Below, piece after piece: positions 24,213-31,823 of a stretch of DNA of 47,995 bases (the first letter of the stretch is position 1; each line of letters opens with the position of its first letter). Location: assembly GCA_910585605.1 (NCBI GenBank), contig CAJUFL010000026.1, positions 1-47,995 of the forward strand. The letters are read 5' to 3'. A program made the translations under genes and the position numbers. Under the pieces are notes generated by a model that was given only the letters and a program-made list of their open reading frames with translations, was not told the origin of the DNA and made no database searches. This DNA comes from an uncultured Lachnospiraceae bacterium (GTDB taxonomy: Bacteria > Bacillota > Clostridia > Lachnospirales > Lachnospiraceae).

Positions 24213-24640
24213 AACATCTTTGCACGCTGTACCAGACTTCCTTTCCATATACAGATAAAAGTAAAAATCCAGCTTAGTACCATCTCTGACATAACTACTG
24301 CCATATGCAGTTTCAGCCATGTTCCGCTTATAAACTCCAGCAGATTCGGCATACAGAAATCTGCTCCTTTTATATTGACCAGCACATAAACCATATAGAT
24401 AAGGCATCCCCCCGCTGCGGATATCACTGTATTTACAACCGCTGGCAGCCACCAGAAGGAAATCCTGCCTTCCCCTGCTGCCTGCTGACAGGCAATCCGG
24501 TTCTTAAGACGGATATTCACTTCTGCTGGAACCTCTCCTATGGAATATGCATTTTGCAGCATACGGGAAATCCGTTCCTGATCGGCATTTTCTTTCTGCA
24601 TTTCTCCCTTTGCAATCTCTCTGTCTTGCATCTGCTTCAC
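24209..24640 (-). CDS. Probable transmembrane anti-sigma factor
   Basis: 143 residues starting at a GTG directly after the sigma stop codon, with GGGGG in the end of the sigma gene as ribosome site. The N-terminal ~60 residues are hydrophilic and helical (enough to hold a sigma factor); then come about three membrane helices (PAVVNTVISAAGGCLIYMVYVL, then LKLHMAVVMSEMVLSWIFTFICIW). I see no zinc-binding HxxxCxxC motif, so it is not a ZAS-type protein. The call rests on position and layout: ECF sigma genes are normally followed by their membrane anti-sigma. The exact family is unknown. Confidence 0.6.
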   Translation of the reverse strand: MKQMQDREIAKGEMQKENADQERISRMLQNAYSIGEVPAEVNIRLKNRIACQQAAGEGRISFWWLPAVVNTVISAAGGCLIYMVYVLVNIKGADFCMPNLLEFISGTWLKLHMAVVMSEMVLSWIFTFICIWKGSLVQRAKMF

Positions 24641-25159
24641 TCAGTATACCCCCATTTCCTCTCTTAATCTTTCCTTTGCCTGATACAGCCTGCTTTTTAC
24701 AGTACCCTTCGGAATCTTTAAAACTCTGGCAATATCCTCTATAGGCAGCTCTGCCGCATAAAAAAGTTTTATTACCTGCTTTTGCTTTTCAGGCAGCCTT
24801 TCCACACAGTTTTTTAGATCAGCAAGCTCCTCTTCCCTTACAAGACGCTCCAATACATCACTCTCACCCTTCATATCCTCTATCTGCACGCCTTCCGCTT
24901 CACTGGATATCACTGGTGCAATCCGTTCATGTCTTGCATACTTACTCTTATGATTCCTCCATATATTAGATGCTATGGACATCAGATATGCTTTGGGATT
25001 CTTATCGGGAAGAATCCGTTTATGCAATTCCAGTGCCTTTAAAAAAGTCTGCTGATATAAATCCTCTGCATCCTCTAATGTATACGTCAGACTCTTACAA
25101 TAACGGTATAAATTATCACCATACTGCTCTACCAGCAGTTCCACATCACAAGTCTCCAC
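24641..25159 (-). CDS. ECF-type RNA polymerase sigma factor
   Basis: 172 residues with sigma region 2 (about 8-75; DNLYRYCKSLTYTLEDAEDLYQQTFLKAL and AYLMSIASNIWRNHKSK) and region 4 (about 115-165; LPEKQKQVIKLFYAAELPIEDIARVL, then KGTVKSRLYQAKERL). The start is GTG at 25157-25159 with AGGAG eight bases before. Its stop adjoins the start of the membrane anti-sigma gene, the usual pairing in which an outside stress frees the sigma factor. The stimulus is unknown. Cell-wall and membrane genes on both sides would fit an envelope-stress role. Confidence 0.92.
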   Translation of the reverse strand: METCDVELLVEQYGDNLYRYCKSLTYTLEDAEDLYQQTFLKALELHKRILPDKNPKAYLMSIASNIWRNHKSKYARHERIAPVISSEAEGVQIEDMKGESDVLERLVREEELADLKNCVERLPEKQKQVIKLFYAAELPIEDIARVLKIPKGTVKSRLYQAKERLREEMGVY

Positions 25160-25219
25160 AACCTCATCTCCTACTTAGTATTGTTGTGCAATCCCATAAA
25201 GTTCAAAAAATATTAAAAT

Positions 25220-27763
25220 TTATTTCGTTTTATGTTCCATAAAGACTTCCCTGTAATATTTCCGCAGGTCTGACAGCAGAATCAGCATAAGGGATAACGC
25301 CGATATCAACAAGCCAATCCTCTTCCCTGGAGGCGTAAATAATACCTCTATATCATGTTCTCCCGCTCCAATCTCCACGCCAAAAAATGCCGTGTTTACC
25401 AATACAGGCTCTGCCGGACTGCCGTCCACCAAAACCCTTATTCCTTTCTGGTATGGCACTGAAGTGACAAAAAAGCTGTCTGTTACGGCTTCTGCCTTAC
25501 AATGTAGAACCTCCTGTTTCCTTGCCTTATGAAAACTGACAGGTATCATGTCCTTTTTATCCATACAGCTTCTTGGAAAGACATAATAGGTCACATTCGT
25601 AATCCTGAATTTTCCTTTTGCAATATCAACATTTAACGTATCATTCATATTTTCGTCAAGATAAAAGGTAAACCGGGTATTTTCATTTGGATAAGGAGCT
25701 CCTTTACCGGAAAGCTTATTCCTCATTCCGTTCATCGTGATCATCACTGCTTTCCCAGATTCATTTTCCACATCAAAGCTTAAAATGCCAATCTTGCCGT
25801 CTAAGGACTCCTTTAAACGGATACTGCATGTACTGTTTTTCTTTGCGTGTATCTCTATTCCGTCCTTCTTCTTTTTCCATACGATATCATCTGAATGCTT
25901 CAGCAGCCGGTATCGGAAATTCTTTTTCTCCATATTGGATTTCCCATATATTTCTTTATCTTCCAAAACCTTCTTTTCTGGTATTTTCTCATCGTCTCTG
26001 GCGGTATTTTCTATATCTTCCACAATCGTATATTCCAGCATCGCCTCTAATGTATATGGAAATTCCAAGGAATCAAATATCTCTTTATCCATTATCTTTG
26101 TACTCAGGTATGCTATGGGAAGAACATCCTCATTCTCCGCAACTACGCTTTCGCTTTTTTCCTTTATTACTGTATATCCATGAGGAAGCTTTTGACAATC
26201 TGTCACAATATATCGGACACCCATTAAATACTGTAAAAACGGATTCACCTCCGGCAGAAGTGCTACCCGGTTATTGATCCTGATAGGCGTATGCATAATA
26301 TCATGATAAAAAGCGGCATATTTCCTATTTGTTACGGAAGAATACATTCCTGTTGTCTTTTGCGTGGAATACTGGATCTGGTTTGCATGCATCAGGGGCT
26401 GGGTCAGATAATCCGTTCTTGCCCACTCCTCTTTTGCGATCGCTTTTACCTCTTTTCCTGTAAAAACATCAAGACTCCTGGTTGTTTCAGAAACAAATTC
26501 TTCCTGTGATGACAAAATGACCGTACCAATCACCGGCATGACCAGTAAAACCAGATAAACCACCGCTTTATTTTTCCATTTCCACAGCCAGGAAAAGAGT
26601 AATATCAATACCATATCCACTATCACGAGCAGAAAAGACGCCTCTATTTTTCCGTTTTCCTCCACCAGCAGACCAATCACACCAATTAGCAGCATACCAA
26701 AAGCCAGACGGCTGGAAGGTTTTATTTCCTCTTTCCATATTCCTTTCATAACTTTCATACAATGTAAAAGAATCAGAGGTAAAAACGGCATTAAAATCTT
26801 ATATCTTGCATAAAGAGTTCCGTTGAGCACATAAGGAATCACCGGAAAGCAGAACAGACAGATACAGCCGATACTTCCCATACGATACCTTTTATGTAAC
26901 AGACCTGCTGCCAGCAGATACAATATGATCATGGAAAATCCGATTCCATAAGGGCTATACAGCAAGCCCTTTAATTGCAGTCTGGGCAAAAGCAGGGACT
27001 TCACATCAAGTCCACCGGAAGCCCTTTTATTTTCCAGCAGTGCCAAAAAAGTAGGAAGCAGCAGTATACAGGAAATCCCTACAGAAAATGCCATCATTTT
27101 TATCAGAAACAGCCAGTCCTTCCAGTCTTTGGTCTTAAGATACCAATAAATACACACTACTATAAAACACGAAATGGAATAATAATAACTTTGAAAACAA
27201 ATTCCTGTCAGAATCATGCAATAAAGCAGCATATTCCTTTTCCTTATCGTCCGTTCCGTCAGTATAAGTGCCAGAAATAACAACGGCATATAATTGATAA
27301 ACATGATCTGCCTGTGGAAATGAAAGAAACAGGCCGCAGTCATACAAAAAAAAGACCCCAGAAAAGAAGTTCCGGGATTCAGCTCATTCATCCTCAGCCA
27401 CATATAACACAATAATACCGTTACTAAAAAACTGGCCACCATCATCCCGATCAGAATCCATTCCATGGAAATCTGAGGCAGGAGACAGCCTAAAACCACA
27501 TCCGGTCTCAAATATCCATAATAAGAAAAATTATATATGTTATTACCCCCGCCGAGCCAGATAAAATCAGGGAACAAGGTTCCTTTTTCCAGCATTTCAT
27601 CCCTTAAGGTCTCCGCAAGGGTCATATGCTGGCTAAGCCAGTCAGTTGTTGAACCATAGATATCTCCTTTCGGAACCGTAATATATAACAGTCCAAAAAA
27701 TATGATCACTAAAAAAATACACAGCACAATATCCTTTTGCCGGTCTCTCCTTTGTCTCTCCAT
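25220..27763 (-). CDS. YfhO-family membrane glycosyltransferase-like protein
   Basis: 847 residues from the ATG at 27761-27763 (AGGTGG 8 nt upstream). About a dozen membrane helices in the first ~420 residues are followed by a soluble outside domain of about 400 residues and a final membrane helix (GKRIGLLISALSLMLILLS). The N-terminal outside loop after helix 1 (GDIYGSTTDWLSQHMTLAETLRD) has the acidic residues typical of GT-C-fold enzymes. In Bacillus, YfhO works with a CsbB-type flippase system to put sugars on lipoteichoic acid; whether that is the target here is not shown. It lies between the S66 peptidase and ECF sigma genes. Confidence 0.88.
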   Translation of the reverse strand: MERQRRDRQKDIVLCIFLVIIFFGLLYITVPKGDIYGSTTDWLSQHMTLAETLRDEMLEKGTLFPDFIWLGGGNNIYNFSYYGYLRPDVVLGCLLPQISMEWILIGMMVASFLVTVLLCYMWLRMNELNPGTSFLGSFFCMTAACFFHFHRQIMFINYMPLLFLALILTERTIRKRNMLLYCMILTGICFQSYYYSISCFIVVCIYWYLKTKDWKDWLFLIKMMAFSVGISCILLLPTFLALLENKRASGGLDVKSLLLPRLQLKGLLYSPYGIGFSMIILYLLAAGLLHKRYRMGSIGCICLFCFPVIPYVLNGTLYARYKILMPFLPLILLHCMKVMKGIWKEEIKPSSRLAFGMLLIGVIGLLVEENGKIEASFLLVIVDMVLILLFSWLWKWKNKAVVYLVLLVMPVIGTVILSSQEEFVSETTRSLDVFTGKEVKAIAKEEWARTDYLTQPLMHANQIQYSTQKTTGMYSSVTNRKYAAFYHDIMHTPIRINNRVALLPEVNPFLQYLMGVRYIVTDCQKLPHGYTVIKEKSESVVAENEDVLPIAYLSTKIMDKEIFDSLEFPYTLEAMLEYTIVEDIENTARDDEKIPEKKVLEDKEIYGKSNMEKKNFRYRLLKHSDDIVWKKKKDGIEIHAKKNSTCSIRLKESLDGKIGILSFDVENESGKAVMITMNGMRNKLSGKGAPYPNENTRFTFYLDENMNDTLNVDIAKGKFRITNVTYYVFPRSCMDKKDMIPVSFHKARKQEVLHCKAEAVTDSFFVTSVPYQKGIRVLVDGSPAEPVLVNTAFFGVEIGAGEHDIEVLFTPPGKRIGLLISALSLMLILLSDLRKYYREVFMEHKTK

Positions 27764-27867
27764 ATCACTTACCACCTGTCGTTATATATTTTCGCCACTG
27801 TTTGTATCTTGACATTAAACATTCATAGTATAATTCATATTCTTCCAAAAATATATGATAATTTTTC

Positions 27868-28818
27868 TTAAGATTTCTTAAGGTTTATCTGCCTTCCTAT
27901 CCTGATCGCCTTTGAATCTTTTCCATGCCCAAGCTCGAATGTCTTTACGACAGGAAGCTCATTTCCTGCAAATTCTTTCACGAGCCTCCCCATCGTTCCC
28001 GACTTTTCATACCATATATCGTCCTTTCGTTCCGTTTTTAATACTATGCCTTCTTCTTTTTCTAATTGCGTAAAAGTCCCCAATAGAATCCCTCTGACCT
28101 TTTCAAATACACCAAGCTGCTTCATCTGGGCAAGATATGTTATCATCTGGGGCTGTAATCCTCCTCTTGCCTCTAAAAACAGCACTTTATCTGCCAAGTC
28201 CGGAAAATACGCTGTACCCGCCAGTTTTAACAGACAGCGTATATTGCCGCCAACAACCGTTCCCGTTAATTTCTCCCCCTGAAGAAATGAATATTCAAAG
28301 TCAAACAAGCGGCCTTTTTCCTGTTCTTTCTGGCGCTCCCCCATACCATAAAATACTGTATTGGCAAGATCTGTCAGTTTATCCTCATTACAGTTTTCCG
28401 TTAAATGCCTTACCTGATAAAGCACTCCTGCATTTCCGGTCTTTGCATAAACAGCGTTTAATATGACAGTCAAATCACTGTACCCCCAAAACTGTTTGGG
28501 CTCCCCTGCACGGTTTCTGGCAGAGGCTATCTTCTGGTAATCCAGATAAGGTAAAATCTCATTCGCTATATCTCCACCGGATATATCAAAAATAATATCT
28601 ATACCGGAATCACAGTAGCATTCCATCAGTGCATCCGCACGTTCTTTTGCCGTTGCACTCCTTACCCCCTCCTCTGCAAAGAGATAATCACTAAAGACCG
28701 GCCGGATCCCCATATTCTCCAATACCTCTTTTAACTTTCGCAGCTGTAACTCATCACCTGCAGATAACCCGTTGGAACAGCAGACGATCCCCGCCCTGTA
28801 CATATTTATATGATCCAT
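27868..28818 (-). CDS. S66-family LD-carboxypeptidase (LdcA/MccF-like)
   Basis: 316 residues from the ATG at 28816-28818, nine bases after GGGAGG; earlier Met codons lie on or before that site. The S66 triad is visible: nucleophile Ser in WGYSDLTVI, Glu in VLFLEARGG and His in ELGHGKDS, with SGGDIANEI as oxyanion region. Family members remove the terminal D-Ala from cytoplasmic muropeptides during wall recycling, or inactivate peptide-nucleotide antibiotics (MccF). No signal peptide, so cytosolic. It runs divergently from the receiver-RelQ fusion and is upstream of YfhO. Confidence 0.88.
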   Translation of the reverse strand: MDHINMYRAGIVCCSNGLSAGDELQLRKLKEVLENMGIRPVFSDYLFAEEGVRSATAKERADALMECYCDSGIDIIFDISGGDIANEILPYLDYQKIASARNRAGEPKQFWGYSDLTVILNAVYAKTGNAGVLYQVRHLTENCNEDKLTDLANTVFYGMGERQKEQEKGRLFDFEYSFLQGEKLTGTVVGGNIRCLLKLAGTAYFPDLADKVLFLEARGGLQPQMITYLAQMKQLGVFEKVRGILLGTFTQLEKEEGIVLKTERKDDIWYEKSGTMGRLVKEFAGNELPVVKTFELGHGKDSKAIRIGRQINLKKS

Positions 28819-28954
28819 ATCTATCATCCTCCCATTTGTAACCAATTTTACTTTACACTACCAAATTCCTCAAACAGATAGCATCCTATTCCATTATACA
28901 CATTTTCTTTTATGGAAAATAGCTTTTCTTTTCATATCCATATATCACAAAATA

Positions 28955-28963
28955 TGTTATAAT
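28955..28963 (+). promoter_or_regulatory. Extended -10 promoter for the receiver-RelQ gene
   Basis: TG-T-TATAAT, with the -10 hexamer at 28958-28963, is an extended -10 element. No -35 close to consensus lies 16-18 bp upstream, as is common for this class and for activator-dependent promoters. Transcription would start about 27 bp before the ATG, leaving just room for the GAGGG ribosome site. Confidence 0.6.
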
Positions 28964-28997
28964 CAGAAAAACACCTGTAAGAAAAGAGGGTACTGAT

Positions 28998-30068
28998 ATG
29001 CAAAAGATACTGATCGTAGATGACGTGGAAATAAACCGCGAACTTCTGCGTAATATACTGAAAGAAGATTATATGATTGAAATGGCAGAAAACGGAGAAG
29101 AAGCCCTGGCAAAACTTACAGTCTGGCATAACGGCATATCAGCTATTCTCCTGGATTTGCAGATGCCTAAAATGGACGGTTTTACAGTAATCGCTCAATT
29201 AAAAGAACAGGGTCTGATTGGCAAAATTCCCGTACTGATCATCAGCAGTGAACATGCCGTAGAGATTGAAAACCGATGCTTTGAACTGGGCGTGTCGGAT
29301 TTTATCCACAAACCCTTTGTAAGTTCCATTGTAAAAAACAGGATTAAAAATACGTTAGAATTATTTGCCTGCAAAAACCAGCTGGAACAAAAGGTCGAAG
29401 AACAGGAAGAAACATTAAAAAAACAGCACCAGATCATTCAGCGGCAGGCAGAAAAATTAAAGGAATCCAAACCATTTAACAAATTGATGCTGGAATACCG
29501 TTCTGCCATCATGGAGGTAGAGACAAGGCTGAATGTGCTGAATGAGGAATTCTCTCTGGAATACAACCGTAATCCTTTTGAATCCATCAAAAGCAGACTA
29601 AAATCACCGACAAGTATTTATGAAAAACTAGAACGCAAAGGATACCCGGTTACGATGGACAGCATCAAAAAACATCTGACAGATGTGGCAGGACTCCGTG
29701 TTATCTGTTCCTTTCCCGATGATATATACCGATTAGCAGAACTTTTTACCAAACAGGATGATATTATTCTGCTTAAGAAAAAAGATTACATTAAGAACCC
29801 CAAATCCAGTGGTTACCGAAGTCTTCATCTCATCTCCAGCGTACCGATCTTTTTATCTGACGAGAAACAATACATGACGGTGGAGGTACAATTCCGCACC
29901 ATTGCCATGGATTTCTGGGCAAGCCTTGAGCACAAATTAAAATACAAACAGGATGTGGATAACACGGAAGAAATCGTGCGGCAGTTAAAAAACTGTGCCG
30001 ACTCTATCGAGGCATTGGATTATGAGATGCAGGACATCAGGAATAAGATTGACAAATCCAAAGAATAA
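28998..30068 (+). CDS. Response-regulator receiver fused to a RelQ-type (p)ppGpp synthetase
   Basis: 356 residues in one frame. Residues 1-120 are a receiver domain: acidic pair D8-D9 (LIVDDVE), phosphoacceptor D53 (LLDLQMPKMDG), S83/S84, and K105 in FIHKPF. Residues about 125-155 are a Glu/Lys/Gln coiled coil. Residues about 165-345 match small alarmone synthetases: SRLKSPTSIYEKLERKG, DVAGLRVICSF, DYIKNPKSSGYRSLH, VEVQFRTIAMDFWASLEHKL. No hydrolase (HD) domain is present, so it should make but not break (p)ppGpp. Phosphorylation probably controls activity or oligomer state, tying the stringent alarmone to a signal. The start is set by GAGGG eight bases before the ATG. No kinase is adjacent in the same operon; a hybrid kinase lies 1.8 kb away. 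It converges tail-to-tail with the polyferredoxin gene, 2 bp apart. Confidence 0.93.
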   Translation: MQKILIVDDVEINRELLRNILKEDYMIEMAENGEEALAKLTVWHNGISAILLDLQMPKMDGFTVIAQLKEQGLIGKIPVLIISSEHAVEIENRCFELGVSDFIHKPFVSSIVKNRIKNTLELFACKNQLEQKVEEQEETLKKQHQIIQRQAEKLKESKPFNKLMLEYRSAIMEVETRLNVLNEEFSLEYNRNPFESIKSRLKSPTSIYEKLERKGYPVTMDSIKKHLTDVAGLRVICSFPDDIYRLAELFTKQDDIILLKKKDYIKNPKSSGYRSLHLISSVPIFLSDEKQYMTVEVQFRTIAMDFWASLEHKLKYKQDVDNTEEIVRQLKNCADSIEALDYEMQDIRNKIDKSKE

Positions 30069-30070
30069 AT

Positions 30071-30880
30071 CTATTCCCCTTTTCGCATTCCAAAGCTTAA
30101 TGCACACTTATTACAGGCACTGATACATTCCCCACATTGAATACACTCTTTATCACCCACCTGTTTTACATCCAATTTGCAGCGGGACACACAGGCATTG
30201 CATCTGTTACATTTTTCTTCATCCACCTTCATGCCTGTCAGGGAAACCCTGTGAAATAATGCATAAAATGCTCCCAGCGGGCAGAGAAAACGGCAAAAAC
30301 TTCTAAAAATAAATACCGCAGAAATGATCACCACCGCAAGAACTGCCATTTTCCATGAAAACAAACCGCCGATCAATGCCCGCAGCTGCTCATTCATCGT
30401 CACCAGAAATACACCACCCTCTAACGTTCCCGCCGGGCAGATATATTTGCAAAATCCCGGAACGGCCAGTATAACAGGAATCCCAATGACAAACACCAGC
30501 AGGATAATATATTTTAAACAGGATAGTCTTTTGGTCCATTTATTCTTTTTCAGCTTCTTTGACGGAATCAGATAGAGCAGCTCCTGAAACAATCCAAAAG
30601 GACAAAGAAATCCACACACGACCCTTCCCAGCACTATACCAAACAATAACACCATTCCTAATATGTAGTAGGGAAACCTATACTTTGATGAAAGTAATGC
30701 TGTCTGCATGCTTCCAAGTGGACAGGAACCGACTGCTCCCGGACAGGAATAACAGTTAAGTCCCGGAACACAGACTCCCTTTATGTCCCCCTGATAAATT
30801 TTACCATTGGCAAATCCTGTAAAATTACAGTTATACAGCAGGGCACAAATGACCTGGATTAATTTTCTTCTTTTCATCAT
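30071..30880 (-). CDS. NapH/RnfB-like membrane polyferredoxin
   Basis: 269 residues from the ATG at 30878-30880, which overlaps the stop of the microprotein upstream (ATGA). It has about five membrane helices, two C-x3-CP motifs near membrane ends (CGFLCPFG, CRFLCPLG), a Cys-rich N-terminal loop (CYSCPGAVGSCPLGSMQ) and two cytoplasmic 4Fe-4S clusters at the C-terminus (CNRCNACVSRC; CIQCGECISACNKC). This is the NapH/MauN/YccM type, which moves electrons from cytoplasmic donors to the outside. It lies in an operon after a TlpA lipoprotein and a CXXC microprotein, so the likely job is to keep an outside thioredoxin reduced. Alternative: electron supply to another exported oxidoreductase. Confidence 0.85.
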   Translation of the reverse strand: MMKRRKLIQVICALLYNCNFTGFANGKIYQGDIKGVCVPGLNCYSCPGAVGSCPLGSMQTALLSSKYRFPYYILGMVLLFGIVLGRVVCGFLCPFGLFQELLYLIPSKKLKKNKWTKRLSCLKYIILLVFVIGIPVILAVPGFCKYICPAGTLEGGVFLVTMNEQLRALIGGLFSWKMAVLAVVIISAVFIFRSFCRFLCPLGAFYALFHRVSLTGMKVDEEKCNRCNACVSRCKLDVKQVGDKECIQCGECISACNKCALSFGMRKGE

Positions 30881-31014
30881 CCGATTCCTATACACTCATA
30901 ACAGATACGGACTGCCTTATTCTTAATATCATTGAAACCATTATGGCTCAAACCTATTAAAATCAGCACGATTGCCGTAATGAGTATGCCTTTCCTGATA
31001 ATTTTCACTTTCAT
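30877..31014 (-). CDS. CD1871A-type CXXC-motif membrane microprotein
   Basis: A 45-residue protein: one membrane helix (GILITAIVLILIGLS), a short linker and the ending AVRICYECIGIG, with the paired Cys two residues apart. The start ATG at 31012-31014 has AAGGAG seven bases upstream. The ending and length match the small CXXC proteins annotated CD1871A in Clostridia, from memory. It begins 16 bp after the TlpA stop and its stop overlaps the polyferredoxin start, so all three are tightly co-translated. The CXXC could shuttle thiol electrons between polyferredoxin and thioredoxin; that is inference. Confidence 0.82.
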   Translation of the reverse strand: MKVKIIRKGILITAIVLILIGLSHNGFNDIKNKAVRICYECIGIG

Positions 31015-31030
31015 ATGCTGCTCCTTGAAT

Positions 31031-31639
31031 TTACTTATCCTCTGCCTGTTCCCCATCTTTCCCTAAAGCCGATTCAATAGCACCTTTATATTTTTCATAC
31101 TGTGCATCTGCATCCTTTGCACCCAGATAAATATTTTGCACTATCCCATCCTTTCCGATCACCAGAGTATACGGGATTCCGTCTGAAGGGTATTTCATAC
31201 AAGCTGCCCCCTCCACATCACAGGCAATGGGAAAGGTATATTCGTTATCAGAAATAAACTGATCTACCGTATCCTTATCCTCCATAGCATTGACTGCAAG
31301 GATTACCACCTCTTCCCCATATTCATGATTGAGATTTTCAAACGCCGGCATTTCCCTGACACATGGACCACACCAGGTCGCCCAGAAATTCAACAATACC
31401 ACCTTTCCCTTTTGTTCTGAGAGAACAAAGGTACTGCCGTCTGCCGTCTCCACTGTAAAATCCGGGGCCAAATCCCCCTCCGATACTTCCCGAAGAATGA
31501 TTTGTTCCTCTTGTTCGGAATCAGAAGATGCCTCAGTTTGATCATTAGTGTTTCTCTGCTCATCACCGGTACCACATCCCGCCAGCGCAAACATCACTAA
31601 AAAAGCTGACAGAATACCTATTATTTTCTTTTTTGACAC
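31031..31639 (-). CDS. TlpA/ResA-like thioredoxin lipoprotein
   Basis: 202 residues. A signal peptide with lipobox LAGC (near residue 22) tethers it to the outer face of the membrane. After an acidic, Ser/Thr-rich linker comes a thioredoxin-like domain (about 60-195) with FWATWCGPCVREMP, the redox-active WCGPC, and the cis-Pro in DGIPYTLVIGKDG. These proteins reduce or isomerise disulfides on exported substrates such as cytochrome c or wall enzymes. It is the first gene of an operon with the CXXC microprotein and the polyferredoxin, which are probably its electron source; no CcdA-type reductase is visible. Confidence 0.92.
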   Translation of the reverse strand: MSKKKIIGILSAFLVMFALAGCGTGDEQRNTNDQTEASSDSEQEEQIILREVSEGDLAPDFTVETADGSTFVLSEQKGKVVLLNFWATWCGPCVREMPAFENLNHEYGEEVVILAVNAMEDKDTVDQFISDNEYTFPIACDVEGAACMKYPSDGIPYTLVIGKDGIVQNIYLGAKDADAQYEKYKGAIESALGKDGEQAEDK

Positions 31640-31743
31640 TGCTTTCCCTCCTTAATTAACAATATCCGGATCGTGTCTGCACGCTCCATTCTTTATAACC
31701 TGTACTCTTTTATTTTGTAGCATACCACAAAATGCCCCATATT

Positions 31744-31773
31744 ATCATACCCGCTATAATTTAGCCCTGTCAC
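31744..31773 (-). promoter_or_regulatory. Candidate promoter for the thiol-redox operon
   Basis: Minus-strand -35-like GTGACA (31768-31773) and -10-like TATGAT (31744-31749) with an 18-bp spacer, about 105 bp upstream of the TlpA start. The rest of the 184-bp gap shows no terminator for the kinase gene upstream, so read-through is possible. Confidence 0.45.
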
Positions 31774-31823
31774 ATCACCTGTATAAAATACCAATATTAT
31801 AAAGAAACCGGCTATACAGTTTT

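Noticed and set aside
24209..24640. Zinc-binding (ZAS) anti-sigma factor
   Set aside because: The HxxxCxxC motif is missing, so only a generic anti-sigma call is made.
25737..26277. Two ~150-codon plus-strand frames in the YfhO gene
   Set aside because: Antisense to the YfhO soluble domain; no start signal or recognisable domain.
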